Positions 34,574 to 44,868 are shown, numbered from the stretch's first letter. The stretch is DNA of 64,000 nucleotides from Eisenbergiella porci (GCF_009696275.1 NZ_VUMI01000025.1:1-64000), one strand, 5' to 3'. A program made the numbers and translations. Notes: generated from the sequence alone by a model not told the origin.

Positions 34574-35599
34574 TTAACTCTTTATCCCCTGCTGTGATCT
34601 GACCTTGTCCGCCAGCTCACCCAATTTACGAAGCCTGTGATTCACACCGGACTTACCAACAGGAGGATCCAGATATTCCCCCAGCTCCCTCAAGGGGGCG
34701 TCGGGATAGGCCAGTCTGACCTCCGCCATCTCCCTCAGGCTTTCCGGAAGATTCTCAAATCCGTATTTTTGCTGCAGGAGAAGGATATCCTCCGCCTGTC
34801 TTGTGGACGCACTAACGGTTTTGCCGATATTCGCCGTCTCACAGTTCACTCTCCGATTTACAGAATTGCGCATTTCTTTTACAATCCTGAAATTTTCAAA
34901 ATTCATCAGGGATACATGCGCTTCCACAATGTTCAGGAAGTCTGAGATCCCGGTGCCGTCCTTCATATAAACCACCTGGTACTTCTTCCGCTGTACAATC
35001 CTCGCTTCCACTTCAAATGCAAGAAGAATGGACTGTATCTGCTCCGCCTGGAATAAATTCGTACATACAATTTCCAGATGGTAGCTCTTTCCCGGATCGC
35101 TCATAGAACCCGACGCCAGAAACGCCCCTCGCAGGAATGCCCTCTGACAACATGAATTCTTGATAAGAATCGCGCTGACAGGCGCTTTCATATCCCTCAG
35201 ATGCCCTTCCCCGTCCATGAATTTAGTGGCCTGGAGAACCTGCTTTATCTGAGAGGGATCCGTAAGCTCAATCTCATAAGCCCTGGGCTTTGCACCGGTC
35301 CCGGCGCCTGCTTTTCCGCTCTTTCCGACTCTTTTTTCATTCACGCTAGTATTTATATTAAATGTTTTCTTCAATAATGTAAAGCATTTTCTGATAACCG
35401 CCTCATTTTCTGCCTGAATCAGCAGCTTTTCAACGTTAAAAATGCTCTTTTTTTCTTCATTTTGTAAATTATTACTGCCCTCCGCCGCCGTATGGCTGCC
35501 GCAGAAATGCAGTATGGATGCAAGCTCCGCCAGCTGGCAATGCCTGGCCGGAGGCGTGTGTTTCATCAGTTCTTCTTTTACTTCTCCCGAAAAAGACAT
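34574..35599 (-). CDS. whiA: DNA-binding protein WhiA
   Basis: A 341-residue WhiA, a conserved Gram-positive protein with an N-terminal degenerate LAGLIDADG homing-endonuclease fold and a C-terminal HTH. Visible are SFSGEVKEELMKH at the start, CCQRAFLRGAFLASGSMSDP in the middle and the HTH region LRELGEYLDPPVGKSGVNHRLRKL. In Bacillus it affects cell division and chromosome segregation. It follows rapZ directly, the conserved gene order of this cluster. A short GKSGKAGAGTGAK insert (about 92-104) is a local low-complexity spot. Confidence 0.96.
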   Translation of the reverse strand: MSFSGEVKEELMKHTPPARHCQLAELASILHFCGSHTAAEGSNNLQNEEKKSIFNVEKLLIQAENEAVIRKCFTLLKKTFNINTSVNEKRVGKSGKAGAGTGAKPRAYEIELTDPSQIKQVLQATKFMDGEGHLRDMKAPVSAILIKNSCCQRAFLRGAFLASGSMSDPGKSYHLEIVCTNLFQAEQIQSILLAFEVEARIVQRKKYQVVYMKDGTGISDFLNIVEAHVSLMNFENFRIVKEMRNSVNRRVNCETANIGKTVSASTRQAEDILLLQQKYGFENLPESLREMAEVRLAYPDAPLRELGEYLDPPVGKSGVNHRLRKLGELADKVRSQQGIKS

Positions 35600-35634
35600 A
35601 TTGCGCCCTCCTGGATATGAGTCCCGCCGGCCAT

Positions 35635-36495
35635 TTATTTCACATCCCGGTGGCTTAATGTCAGTCCATAGTTCCCTTTATCCTTCATGCGCCCGTACAG
35701 TTCATTTGCAAGCGTCACGCTGCGGTGTTTTCCTCCGGTACAGCCTATGGCAACCACCAACTGATATTTACCTTCTTTAATATAGTTGGGGATCAGAAAA
35801 TGCAGCATGTCCTCCAGCCTGTCCAGAAACTGCCCGGCCTCAGGAAAACTCATCACATAATCCTGTACGCCTTGATCAAGGCCTGTCAGATATTTCAGCT
35901 CGTCAATGTAAAATGGGTTGGGCAGGAATCTCACGTCAAAAACAAGATCCGCGTCCGCCGGTATTCCGTGCTTGAAGCCGAAGGAAACAATGCTTACTAT
36001 AAGATTATTATATTCCCCGTTCTGCACAAAAATTCTGTCTATTTCTTCCTTCAGCTCGCGGGTCAGCAGCTTGGAAGTATCTATGATATAATCCGCCTGT
36101 TTTTTCATGGCGGTAAGGATTTCCCTTTCCCTGCGGATGCCGCTCTCAATCCGGTTATCCTCCGGCGTAGCCAGGGGGTGTACCCTGCGGCTTTCCTTAT
36201 AACGCTTCATCAGGGTTGCATCGCTGGCATCCATAAAAAGGATTTCAAAAACAAAGCCGTTCTGGCGCATCTTATTCAGGATTTTCATGGCATCGCCAAA
36301 GGACTGGTCAGCCCTCACATCCAGCCCCAGCGCAGCTTTGGATATTTCGTTATTGGGCATCATGAGCAGTTCCATGAACTTCTCAATTAAAGGCACCGGC
36401 AGGTTGTCCACGCAGAAAAATCCCGAATCCTCAAGCATTCTCATGGCTGTGCTCTTGCCCCCGCCGCTCATTCCCGTCACAATTACGAATCTCAC
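35635..36495 (-). CDS. rapZ: RapZ (YvcJ) nucleotide-binding protein
   Basis: A 286-residue P-loop protein. Walker A is GMSGGGKSTAMRML near the N-terminus, and the C-terminal domain has the family segments VSFGFKHGIPADADLVFDVRFLPNP and VAIGCTGGKHRSV. E. coli RapZ guides RNase E to small RNA GlmZ; in Firmicutes (YvcJ) it binds UDP-sugars or nucleotides and influences competence and metabolism. It lies in the canonical cluster with whiA and hprK. Confidence 0.96.
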   Translation of the reverse strand: MRFVIVTGMSGGGKSTAMRMLEDSGFFCVDNLPVPLIEKFMELLMMPNNEISKAALGLDVRADQSFGDAMKILNKMRQNGFVFEILFMDASDATLMKRYKESRRVHPLATPEDNRIESGIRREREILTAMKKQADYIIDTSKLLTRELKEEIDRIFVQNGEYNNLIVSIVSFGFKHGIPADADLVFDVRFLPNPFYIDELKYLTGLDQGVQDYVMSFPEAGQFLDRLEDMLHFLIPNYIKEGKYQLVVAIGCTGGKHRSVTLANELYGRMKDKGNYGLTLSHRDVK

Positions 36496-36594
36496 CTTTT
36501 ATACCTCCTGCATATCGCAGGCCTGCCTGCGATACTGCATAAATCAGTAGTTTGAAAGGAATCTTGCGCTTCCCTTCCGTATTCCGGCAGGCAG

Positions 36595-36622
36595 AACGAA
36601 AGCCCCTGCAGGGGCCTCCGTT
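36595..36622 (-). terminator. Palindromic hairpin between murB and rapZ
   Basis: GCCCCTGCAGGGGC (36602-36615) is a perfect palindrome flanked by AACG/CGTT. On the minus strand TTTCGTT follows. It may end or attenuate transcription after murB. Confidence 0.45.
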
Positions 36623-36670
36623 TACCCGTTTCATACTGTTAAAAGCGCTGTCCACACAAAGAACAGCCGC

Positions 36671-37594
36671 CTAAAAATCTCCCAGGAAAATAACCTCCGG
36701 CTCCAGTGTGACTCCGAATTTTTCCTTTACAGTCTCAATGACCTCCTGGATCAGCTCCGCAATGTCCGCCGCTACTGCCGTGCCGTCATTAATCACAAAG
36801 CCGCAGTGCTTTTCGGACACCCGCGCGCCGCCGATTCTGGCGCCCCTCATACCGCTGTCCATAATGAGCTTTCCGGCAAAGTGGCCTTCCGGCCTCTTAA
36901 AGGTACTGCCCGCGCTGGCGTATTCCAGCGGCTGCTTTTCCTTCCGTCTTGCCGTCAGTTCATTCATTCTGGCAAGGATCGCCTCCCTGTCACCCTCCTG
37001 AAGCCTCATGGAAACCTGGAGCACCACATAAGGCCTGTTTTTGATTACGCTGTTGCGGTAACCGAACTCCATGGTCTCATTGTCAAGGTCCAGTATGCTT
37101 CCGTCCTTGTACATCACCTGTACGGATTCCACGATATTGCGCATTTCGCCGTCATAGGCCCCTGCGTTCATCTTGACGCCTCCGCCCACGCTTCCCGGGA
37201 TGCCGGAGGCAAATTCCATTCCGGCCAGGCCGTTTTCCATGGCCGCCCTGGCGGCTGCGGACAGCAGTACGGAAGCCCCCGCCGTCAGAAGCGTCCCTTC
37301 CACCGTAAGATGGTTGAAATCACCGCCCAGCCGGATGATGACTCCCCGGTAGCCTTTATCCCCTACCAGCAGGTTGCTTCCGTTGCCAAGGATAAAATAA
37401 GGCCGCTCCACAAGATTCAGGTATTTGATTATCTTTTCCAGTTGTTTACTATTCTCGACAGTTACAAATACCTCTGCCGGTCCTCCCACCCGGAAGGTGG
37501 TATGCTTGTGCATGGGTTCCTCCAAAAGGATGTTCTCTGCCGGTACCACACTTTCCAGATATTCTATCAAAGCTCTACTCACTTGTGCTCCCAT
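36671..37594 (-). CDS. murB: UDP-N-acetylenolpyruvoylglucosamine reductase
   Basis: A 307-residue FAD enzyme that reduces enolpyruvyl-UDP-GlcNAc to UDP-MurNAc in peptidoglycan synthesis. FAD-binding segments are visible: HTTFRVGGPAEVFV, LGNGSNLLVGDKGYRG and EFASGIPGSVGGGVKMNAGAYDGEM. SAGSTFKRPEGHFAGKLI contains the catalytic serine, and PEVIFLGDF ends the protein. This is the type II (MurB of Firmicutes) form. It lies between the glucokinase and rapZ genes. Confidence 0.97.
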   Translation of the reverse strand: MGAQVSRALIEYLESVVPAENILLEEPMHKHTTFRVGGPAEVFVTVENSKQLEKIIKYLNLVERPYFILGNGSNLLVGDKGYRGVIIRLGGDFNHLTVEGTLLTAGASVLLSAAARAAMENGLAGMEFASGIPGSVGGGVKMNAGAYDGEMRNIVESVQVMYKDGSILDLDNETMEFGYRNSVIKNRPYVVLQVSMRLQEGDREAILARMNELTARRKEKQPLEYASAGSTFKRPEGHFAGKLIMDSGMRGARIGGARVSEKHCGFVINDGTAVAADIAELIQEVIETVKEKFGVTLEPEVIFLGDF

Positions 37595-37636
37595 TCCTCA
37601 TAAACTTAAAAATATATTATGCCGTATCCAGCGCTT

Positions 37637-38575
37637 TTAGTCCAGCACCATCTTTGCCGCTCCGTAAATACCGGCGTCATTTCCCAGGGTCGCCAGCGCA
37701 AACAGCGCGCCCCTGCTTCCTGCGAAGACATAAGGTATGTAATTCTTCTGGATATAATCCAGCAGAATCGGGCCTGCTTTGGATACGCCGCCGCCGATTA
37801 CAAAAATTTCCGGATTCACAACGCCTGCAATGTTGGCAAGCTCCTTACCCAGGATTTCACCGAACTGCTCCGCCACCTCGATTGCCAGCTCATCCCCTGC
37901 CTTTACCGCATCGAATACGGTCTTGGCGGAAATGCTGTCGTTCCCTCTCAGGCTGCTGGGCTTATCATCAGCCGCCAGCCTGCGCTTTGCAAGCCTTACG
38001 ATACCGGTTGCGGAGGTGTACTGCTCCAGGCAGCCGTAGTTGCCGCAGTTGCACATTTCCTGCTCGCCGTCCATCACATGGATGTGTCCGATTTCCCCCG
38101 CGGCTCCCGTGGCCCCGGAAAGAATTCTGCCGTCGGCGATGATGCCGCCGCCAACGCCGGTTCCCAGCGTAACAGCCACCAGGTTCTTATGGCCCTGGCC
38201 GCCGCCCTTCCACATCTCTCCCAGAGCGGCCACGTTAGCGTCATTGCCTGCCTCTACGGGAATGTTCAGAAGTCCCTGCAGCTGGGTCTTAATGCTGAAG
38301 GTTCCCCAGCCCAGGTTTACGGCATTATAAACGGTTCCTTCCCCGTCAATGGGACCGGGAGCGCCTACGCCCACGCCGATAACATCTTCCCTGGAAATCT
38401 CACGCTCTTTCATCTTGTCCAGAATGCTGGCGGCAACGTCGGGCAGAATCGCCTCGCCGCCGTTGGCCGTCCTTGTGGTAATCTCCCATTTTTCCAGAAG
38501 GGTTCCCTCCGTATCAAAACAGCCCAGCTTGACGGTGGTGCCTCCCACATCTACTCCGAAACAGTACTTTGCCAT
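37637..38575 (-). CDS. glk: ROK-family glucokinase
   Basis: A 312-residue ROK sugar kinase that phosphorylates glucose with ATP. It has the phosphate-binding YCFGVDVGGTTVKLG, the catalytic GNDANVAALGEMW, EIGHIHVMDGEQEMCNCG and the zinc motif CxCGxxGCxE (CNCGNYGCLEQY). The start is ATG 38575, two bases after the hprK stop, with AGGAGG inside the end of hprK. Its place between hprK and murB couples sugar phosphorylation to the HPr kinase gene, suggesting joint expression. Confidence 0.94.
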   Translation of the reverse strand: MAKYCFGVDVGGTTVKLGCFDTEGTLLEKWEITTRTANGGEAILPDVAASILDKMKEREISREDVIGVGVGAPGPIDGEGTVYNAVNLGWGTFSIKTQLQGLLNIPVEAGNDANVAALGEMWKGGGQGHKNLVAVTLGTGVGGGIIADGRILSGATGAAGEIGHIHVMDGEQEMCNCGNYGCLEQYTSATGIVRLAKRRLAADDKPSSLRGNDSISAKTVFDAVKAGDELAIEVAEQFGEILGKELANIAGVVNPEIFVIGGGVSKAGPILLDYIQKNYIPYVFAGSRGALFALATLGNDAGIYGAAKMVLD

Positions 38576-38577
38576 AA

Positions 38578-39525
38578 TCAATCGTCCTCCTCATCTTCTT
38601 CTCTTCTGCGGGCCAGGGAATTCTGGACACGGGTGTACAGCTCCTGCGCCGCGTTATAGCCCATCTTCTTCTGGCGGTGGTTAACTGCCGCAGATTCACA
38701 GATAATGGCCAGATTACGTCCGGGACGGATGGGAATATTGTGGCAGACAACCTTGTTGCCCAGATAATCCGTATATTCCTCCTCCAGACCGAGTCTGTCA
38801 TATTCCTTATCCTTATTCCAGTCCTCCAGACAGATCACCAGATCAATGGACTGGGTATCCTTTACGCTGGAAACACCGAACAGCGTCTTTACATCAATGA
38901 TTCCAATACCGCGCAGTTCAATGAAATGCTTTGTGATATCAGGCGCATTGCCAATCAGAGTATCATCGCTGACCTTGCGGATTTCCACCACGTCGTCGGA
39001 TACGAGACGGTGTCCTCTCTTAATCAGCTCCAGGGCCGCCTCGGATTTACCAATTCCGCTCTCTCCGGTAATCAGCACACCTTCGCCATAAACGTCCACC
39101 AGCACGCCGTGTACGGAAATGCAGGGCGCCAGCATCACATTCAGCCAGCGGATAATTTCCGCCATAAAAGCGGATGTCGCCTTCTTTGTCATCAGAATAG
39201 GCACATTTTTTTCCTTTGCTATCTGCAGGAAAAGAGGGTCGGGATGAAGCTCCCTGGAAAATACGATACAGGGAATGGGATAGGACAGTAGCTGGTTATA
39301 AATCTTGTTCTTCCTCTCCTCCGTCATCGCTTCCATATAGGTATATTCCACAAAGCCGATAATCTGCAGGCGGGTGGCCTCGTAATGCTCAAAATACCCC
39401 GCCATCTGCAGCGCCGGCCTGTTGATGTCCGGCTGGGTGATTTTGATCCCCTTGACATCGATTTCCGGTGTCAGGTTTTCCAGTTTCATTTTCTCAATGA
39501 TCTGTGTTAGATTCACATGTGACAT
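38578..39525 (-). CDS. hprK: HPr kinase/phosphorylase
   Basis: A bifunctional enzyme of 315 residues that phosphorylates HPr/Crh at Ser46 when fructose bisphosphate and ATP are high and removes the phosphate when they fall. The N-terminal domain is followed by VHGVLVDVYGEGVLITGESGIGKSEAALEL (Walker A) and VRxxD-type signature ELRGIGIIDVKTLFG. The C-terminus ends in an acidic EEDEEDD tail. Start ATG 39525 is chosen for GGAGGACAAGGT. A Crh-like partner lies in the same block. Confidence 0.96.
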   Translation of the reverse strand: MSHVNLTQIIEKMKLENLTPEIDVKGIKITQPDINRPALQMAGYFEHYEATRLQIIGFVEYTYMEAMTEERKNKIYNQLLSYPIPCIVFSRELHPDPLFLQIAKEKNVPILMTKKATSAFMAEIIRWLNVMLAPCISVHGVLVDVYGEGVLITGESGIGKSEAALELIKRGHRLVSDDVVEIRKVSDDTLIGNAPDITKHFIELRGIGIIDVKTLFGVSSVKDTQSIDLVICLEDWNKDKEYDRLGLEEEYTDYLGNKVVCHNIPIRPGRNLAIICESAAVNHRQKKMGYNAAQELYTRVQNSLARRREEDEEDD

Positions 39526-39588
39526 ACCTTGTCCTCCACTTTTATATTTTCCGCTGTAATACATATATCGCTGCGCGTTTATCTTTGC

Positions 39589-41460
39589 TTATTTTACCAC
39601 AGAACCATGAAAAAAAGAATAGATTTCTTCCGCGATATGCTCCGGTATCTCCGGCACCCGGGAAAGCTGCGCCGCGTCCGCCGAACGGATGTCGTCTATG
39701 GATTTGAAATGCCGCATCAGCGCCTTGCGCCGCGCAGGCCCCACGCCGGGTATATCGTCCAGCACGGAGCGCACCTGTTCCTTGCTCCGCAGGGAGCGGT
39801 GGTATTCTATGGCAAACCGGTGGGCCTCATCCTGGATGCGGGTAATGAGCTTAAAGCCCTCGCTGCGGGTGTCTATCTCAATTTCTTCATTCTGATAGTA
39901 AAGCCCTCTGGTACGGTGGTTGTCATCCTTCACCATGCCGCACACCGGTATGTTAATATGCAGCTCCTCCAGCACCTGCTTCGCCACGTTCACCTGGCCC
40001 TTGCCGCCGTCCATCAGCAGCAAATCCGGGAATTTGGTAAAGCTGCCGAATTCCTTTTCCAGCTGTTTTTCCTGCAGCTCCTTCGCTTCCTCCATACCGT
40101 GGAGGAACCGCCTGGTGAGGACCTCCTTCATGCAGGCGTAATCATCCGGGCCGGACACTGTGCGGATTTTGAATTTCCTGTAATCGCTCCGCTTCGGTTT
40201 TCCTTTTTCATAGACCACCATGGAGCCCACGTTTTCAAAGCCGCTGATGTTGGAAATATCGAAGGCCTCCATCCGGCTGATTTCGGGCAGGGAAAGAAGC
40301 GCGCAGATCTCCTTCACGGCGCCGATGGTCCTACCCTCCTCCCGCTTGATGCGCTCCCTGTCCTTGCTCAGGACAAGCGCCGCATTGGTAGCGGCAAGCT
40401 CCACCAGCTTTTCCTTGGTTCCCTTTTTGGGCACCCGGATATGGACGCGGCTTCCCCTGCGGCCGCTGAGCCACTGCTCCACAACCTCCGTATCCTCAAT
40501 TTCCTCCTGCAGCATCAGCTCCCTGGGCACAAAAGGCGTTCCCGCATAGAACTGCTTGACGAAGTCCAGGAGTATCTGGGCCGAGGTGCTGTCCGAAATA
40601 TGCGTCATATAAAAATGCTCCCTGCCGATCAGCCTGCCGTCCCGGACAAAAAACACCTGGACCACCGCATCGTTATCATCCTTGGCAAGGGCGATAATGT
40701 CCTTATCCTCCCCGTTGCTGTCCGTGATTTTCTGCTTCTGGGCTACCTGCTTCACACTGTTGTACAGATCCCGGTAGCGGATAGCTTCTTCAAAATCCAG
40801 GTTTTCCGACGCTTCCTCCATCTTCTGCTGCAAATCCGTAAGTATGGGCTTGAAGTTGCCGTTCAGGAAATCCAGCGCCTTATCCACCTGCTCCCGGTAT
40901 TCCTCTTTGGTAATCATTCCCTGGCAGGGCGCGCTGCACTGTCCGATATGGTAGTTGAGGCAGGGCCTGTCCAGACCGATATCCCTGGGAAGCACCCGGT
41001 TACAGGTCCGCAGACGGTACAGCTTATTGATCAGCTCTATGGTGTCCTTCACCGCCGCGGCGGAAGTAAAGGGCCCGAAATATCTGGATTTATCCTTTTT
41101 CATCTGTCTGGAAAAAAGGACTCTTGGATATTCTTCCCCTGTTGTCACTTTAATATAAGGATAGGTTTTATCATCCTTAAGCATGGTGTTGTAGCGCGGG
41201 CTGTGCTCCTTAATCAGATTGTTTTCCAGCACCAGCGCTTCCAGCTCGGAATCCGTAACTATATATTCAAATCTGGCGATTTTAGTCACCATTTTTTCTA
41301 TTTTGGGGCTTTTATTTGTGCTCTCCCGGAAATAGGAACGCACCCGGTTGCGCAGACTGATGGCCTTTCCCACATAAATAATCGTGTCATCCTTGTCATG
41401 CATAATGTAAACACCGGGCTTGGGGGGGAGCTTTTTCAGTTCTTCTTCGAAGTTAAACAT
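39589..41460 (-). CDS. uvrC: Excinuclease ABC subunit C
   Basis: A 623-residue UvrC, the dual endonuclease of nucleotide excision repair. Order: GIY-YIG domain ([19 protein letters not shown], residues 14-90), cysteine-rich segment [30 protein letters not shown] motif (about 200-240), RNase H-like domain with [11 protein letters not shown] and LLMDGGKGQ, and C-terminal helix-hairpin-helix ([18 protein letters not shown]). Complete and of normal length. It is the upstream neighbour of hprK, 63 bases apart. Confidence 0.97.
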   Translation of the reverse strand: MFNFEEELKKLPPKPGVYIMHDKDDTIIYVGKAISLRNRVRSYFRESTNKSPKIEKMVTKIARFEYIVTDSELEALVLENNLIKEHSPRYNTMLKDDKTYPYIKVTTGEEYPRVLFSRQMKKDKSRYFGPFTSAAAVKDTIELINKLYRLRTCNRVLPRDIGLDRPCLNYHIGQCSAPCQGMITKEEYREQVDKALDFLNGNFKPILTDLQQKMEEASENLDFEEAIRYRDLYNSVKQVAQKQKITDSNGEDKDIIALAKDDNDAVVQVFFVRDGRLIGREHFYMTHISDSTSAQILLDFVKQFYAGTPFVPRELMLQEEIEDTEVVEQWLSGRRGSRVHIRVPKKGTKEKLVELAATNAALVLSKDRERIKREEGRTIGAVKEICALLSLPEISRMEAFDISNISGFENVGSMVVYEKGKPKRSDYRKFKIRTVSGPDDYACMKEVLTRRFLHGMEEAKELQEKQLEKEFGSFTKFPDLLLMDGGKGQVNVAKQVLEELHINIPVCGMVKDDNHRTRGLYYQNEEIEIDTRSEGFKLITRIQDEAHRFAIEYHRSLRSKEQVRSVLDDIPGVGPARRKALMRHFKSIDDIRSADAAQLSRVPEIPEHIAEEIYSFFHGSVVK

Positions 41461-41538
41461 ATGTTTTTCCTCCCTGCGGGTGTAAAAGTGTATAGCGGCA
41501 AAATATATGGCGGCATCAGGAGACTGCCGACAGGAAAA

Positions 41539-41571
41539 GGGATTCTTACTTTATCTTAACATAAGAATCCC
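41539..41571 (-). terminator. Terminator of ftsH
   Basis: GGGATTCTTA (41539-41548) and TAAGAATCCC (41562-41571) form a perfect 10-bp stem, with CTTTTCC following on the minus strand. It separates ftsH from uvrC. Confidence 0.75.
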
Positions 41572-41644
41572 TTATCCGTAGCTTTTTTTATGAATTTAAT
41601 GTCCCGCCTCGCTTTGTTTCCTGCGAGGGAATCTTAATTACAGG

Positions 41645-44122
41645 TTATTTCCTGTCTGACGGCGGAAGAACCGTATTGGAAAACCTGCCTACCGGGCCGG
41701 CGGGCTTGCCCGCTCCTGCCGCGCCGTCATCCGGCGCGCTGCCGGCGTCTGTGCCGTTTTCCGGTTGTCCGGCCGCCTGTTCTGAAGAGCCTTCCTGATG
41801 GGAATCACTTCCGTTCCCATTCTCCTCCGTGCGGAAGAAATTCAAATCCTGCCCGGGGATGCCGCTTTCGCCGCCGCTCCACCAGTCATTGCCGTCCGGT
41901 CTGTTAGATTCGTTTCCTGCCGGGGCTGCGTTAGCTTCCCCTGCTGATGCAGGCGTCTGTCCCATGGGCTGCTGCCCTGCGGGCATTTGCTGCATTCCTG
42001 CCGTATTTTCCCCTGCCGGCGCGCTGTTCTGCGTCTGCTGGAAATGGAGATCCCAGGGCTTGGGGACAATCTCTTCCTGCGGCTGTGCCGGAGCGCCCTG
42101 TGTTTTCTGTATGTCCACAGTTGTAACGGAAGGGGTATTTTCACTGATCCTCGGCCTGGCCTCCTCCGGGGTCTCCGTTTCCTCAGGCTCCGGGATTCCC
42201 TTTTCCCTGCGGTATATCTTCATAAATTCCTTACCGGTAATGGTTTCCTTTTCGATAAGGTACTCTGCGATCTTATCCATAACGGCGCGGTTTCCGCCAA
42301 GCAGCTCCAGCGCCTTTGCGTAGCATTCCTTGAGGATGCGCATTACCTCGGAATCCACCTCCGCCGCCGTCACGTCGGAACAGTTCATAACCGCGCGGCC
42401 GTCCAGGTACTGGCTCTCCACCGTCTGCAGGCCGATCAGGCCAAATTTCTCGCTCATGCCGTACTGGGTTACCATAGCTCTCGCGATGCTGGTCGCCTTC
42501 TCAATATCGTTGGAAGCGCCGGTAGTTACCGTATCAAATACGATTTCCTCCGCGGCCCGGCCTGCCAGCAGGCCTACCAGCATATCGTGAAGCTCCGCCT
42601 TGGTATTGAGGAACTTCTCCTCCTCAGGCACCTGCATCACGTATCCAAGCGCGCCCATGGTCCTGGGGACGATGGTGATTTTCTGCACAGGCTCCGAGTT
42701 TTTCTGCAGCGCGCTCACAAGCGCGTGGCCCACCTCATGATAGGAAACGATGCGGCGTTCCTCCTTGCTCATGATGCGGTCCTTCTTTTCCTTACCTACA
42801 AGCACCTGTTCCACCGCCTCGAACAGATCCTTCTGGCAGACATAATCCCTGCCCTGCTTTACCGCATTGATGGCGGCTTCATTTATCATATTGGCAAGAT
42901 CGGAGCCTACGGCCCCGCTGGTTGCCAGCGCAATGGCGTCAAAATCCACGGTGTCATCCATCAGCACATCCTTGGCGTGCACCTTCAGGATTTCCACGCG
43001 GCCCTTCAGATCCGGCTTATCCACAATGATCTGACGGTCAAAACGGCCGGGACGCAGAAGCGCCTTATCCAGGATCTCCGGGCGGTTGGTAGCGCCCAGG
43101 ATCAGGATGCCCCTGGAGCTGTCAAAACCATCCATTTCAGACAACAGCTGGTTCAGCGTCTGCTCCCGCTCTTCATTGCCTCCGCCGTACTTGGAATCAC
43201 GGCTGCGGCCGATGGCATCAATTTCATCGATAAAAATAATACAGGGGGCGTTCTTGGTGGCCTCCTTAAACAGGTCACGCACACGGGATGCGCCCACACC
43301 TACGTAAAGTTCGATAAAGTCGGAACCTGTCAGGGAAAAAAACGGCACATGCGCCTCTCCTGCCACCGCTTTGGCCAGCAGCGTCTTACCTGTTCCGGGA
43401 GGTCCCACAAGCAGCGCGCCCTTGGGCAGCTTGGCGCCGATTTTGGAATATCTTCCCGGATTGTGCAGGAAATCCACCACCTCCACAAGGGATTCCTTGG
43501 CTTCGTCCTCTCCGGCAACATCCTTGAAGGTAACACCGGTTTCCTTCTGTACATATACCTTGGCATTGCTCTTGCCCACGCCCATGGGACCGCCGCCGCC
43601 GGACATTTTCTTCATCAGGAAATTGAAAAGGAAAATGATTACTACAAAGGGGAGTACATAGGTCAGTAAAATAGAGAGCAGAAAACCTGAATTATCGGGG
43701 ATTTCCCCGTTGATTTTCACGTCCTTTTCCAGAAGGTGGGAAATCAACGTGGCATCCTCCACCCGTCCAGTATAATAGGTAATTTCTTCCGCGGGCATGA
43801 ACGGGTTTTCCTTGGCGTCGGATTTGGGGACTATATTGATCTGTTCATCCGTAATCTCTACGCTTTCAACCTCTCCCGCGTCCACTTTTTCCAGAAATTC
43901 ATTGTAAGTGATTTCCTGGTTGGAAACGCCGCTGAGCATCTTCATAAAAAAGCTCATGCATACCAGCGTCACCAGCGCCGCAACCAGAAGGAGCATCAAA
44001 TTCTGCTTCTTCGGAGGCTGCCCGCCGCCCCCCGGTCCGCCCTGGCCGTTACCGGGACCGCCGCCCTGGCCGTTATTGTAGCCATTGCCGCCGTTATAGC
44101 TGTTCAAATTATTATTATCCAT
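41645..44122 (-). CDS. ftsH: ATP-dependent zinc metalloprotease FtsH, extended tail
   Basis: An 825-residue membrane AAA+ protease. A Gly/Asn-rich cytoplasmic N-terminus (about 1-35) precedes the first helix ([19 protein letters not shown]), an extracytoplasmic domain and the second helix (about 130-150). The AAA domain has Walker [15 protein letters not shown], Walker [13 protein letters not shown] and the second-region [20 protein letters not shown]. The zinc site is [10 protein letters not shown], where alanine of the usual HEAGH is valine; the zinc ligands are kept. The last about 195 residues (from about 630) are a low-complexity P/Q/G/E tail, longer than in most FtsH proteins, which are 600-650 residues. 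It degrades membrane and regulatory proteins. Confidence 0.96.
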   Translation of the reverse strand: MDNNNLNSYNGGNGYNNGQGGGPGNGQGGPGGGGQPPKKQNLMLLLVAALVTLVCMSFFMKMLSGVSNQEITYNEFLEKVDAGEVESVEITDEQINIVPKSDAKENPFMPAEEITYYTGRVEDATLISHLLEKDVKINGEIPDNSGFLLSILLTYVLPFVVIIFLFNFLMKKMSGGGGPMGVGKSNAKVYVQKETGVTFKDVAGEDEAKESLVEVVDFLHNPGRYSKIGAKLPKGALLVGPPGTGKTLLAKAVAGEAHVPFFSLTGSDFIELYVGVGASRVRDLFKEATKNAPCIIFIDEIDAIGRSRDSKYGGGNEEREQTLNQLLSEMDGFDSSRGILILGATNRPEILDKALLRPGRFDRQIIVDKPDLKGRVEILKVHAKDVLMDDTVDFDAIALATSGAVGSDLANMINEAAINAVKQGRDYVCQKDLFEAVEQVLVGKEKKDRIMSKEERRIVSYHEVGHALVSALQKNSEPVQKITIVPRTMGALGYVMQVPEEEKFLNTKAELHDMLVGLLAGRAAEEIVFDTVTTGASNDIEKATSIARAMVTQYGMSEKFGLIGLQTVESQYLDGRAVMNCSDVTAAEVDSEVMRILKECYAKALELLGGNRAVMDKIAEYLIEKETITGKEFMKIYRREKGIPEPEETETPEEARPRISENTPSVTTVDIQKTQGAPAQPQEEIVPKPWDLHFQQTQNSAPAGENTAGMQQMPAGQQPMGQTPASAGEANAAPAGNESNRPDGNDWWSGGESGIPGQDLNFFRTEENGNGSDSHQEGSSEQAAGQPENGTDAGSAPDDGAAGAGKPAGPVGRFSNTVLPPSDRK

Positions 44123-44542
44123 AATGTAAAAACCTTTCTATAAACAGTTTCCCTCGGGAAACTGGCTAAATTCTGATAATCATTTCCTATTATAGGGTTT
44201 CAGGAAATATAAATCAATATTAATTCTATGAAAATATGGGGCAAACTATAAAAGATTTATTAATTTTTTTGCATGAAACGCTGGATTTTTTTACGTTTCC
44301 CGTTGTATAATAATGAAATTGGATTGTTTTTGCGCGGGTTTGTGAAAAGCCGGAAACAAAGGGCGCAGTCCAGTTCCAGAAAATGCATGTTTTCTATACT
44401 GCATGCTATACAAAGGACGGGGAACCGGTACGCTTAACGGCGTACTTTTCTAATTTATCCATAACTGTAAGCCCCATCACAGTTGCAGCTTGCTGAAGCT
44501 TTGTATTGTAAAGCCGTCACCTACGGCAAAATGGAGAACGTC
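44123..44542. other. Intergenic region between ftsH and pyrG scrap
   Basis: No gene is seen. TATAAT at 44306-44311 (plus strand) is a promoter candidate with a weak -35. An imperfect copy of the dispersed repeat (ATAACTGT, core, ACAGTTGC) lies at 44462-44485. The ftsH promoter must also lie in this AT-rich part (44160-44330) but could not be placed. Confidence 0.4.
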
Positions 44543-44626
44543 ATGGCAGTAAAATATGTATTTGTAACAGGCGGCATGGTATCCGGGCCCGGAAAGGGAA
44601 TTACCGCCGCATCCCCGGGAAGGCTT
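44543..44626 (+). pseudogene. pyrG: N-terminal scrap of CTP synthase
   Basis: After GGAGA the frame opens [19 protein letters not shown] then ITAASPGRL, the first 28 residues of PyrG, whose usual form is [25 protein letters not shown]. Three residues differ, at normally invariant positions (V to M, L to P, L to P), and the similarity ends at GRL. The rest of the about 535-residue enzyme is absent. CTP synthase is essential, so an intact copy should exist elsewhere; this is a relic of a second copy or a duplication endpoint. Confidence 0.7.
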
Positions 44627-44685
44627 CAACAGGCCACACCCCCTTTTCAGGGGATTTGTGTCTGCGGCCCTGCAGAAGTAAAATC

Positions 44686-44815
44686 AAAAACCCCGCTGCA
44701 AGCAACGGGGTATCAAACTTGCAGCGCTGCAGAGCAGCGGGGTATTTGACCCTCGCGGCAGTCGCCAAATATCCATGCAAGCATGGCTACTTGGCTCGTT
44801 GCTCGCGGGAATAAA
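44686..44815. repeat. Hairpin-rich CCCCGC intergenic repeat element
   Basis: CCCCG-CTGCAAGCAA-CGGGG (44692-44711) is followed by a hairpin-forming AGCGGGGTATTTGACC/ GCCAAATATCC segment, a palindrome CCATGCAAGCATGG (44773-44786) and a CTCGCGG...CTCGCGGG direct repeat. A degraded relative (AGCAACGGGGCATCAAATTTG) occurs at 6871-6891. The element separates the pyrG scrap from the DUF1846 gene and looks like a dispersed non-coding repeat. Confidence 0.5.
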
Positions 44816-44868
44816 TAGCTGTAAAAAACTGAACACAAACCAAAAAAATAAAATACAAAGAGGGAACT

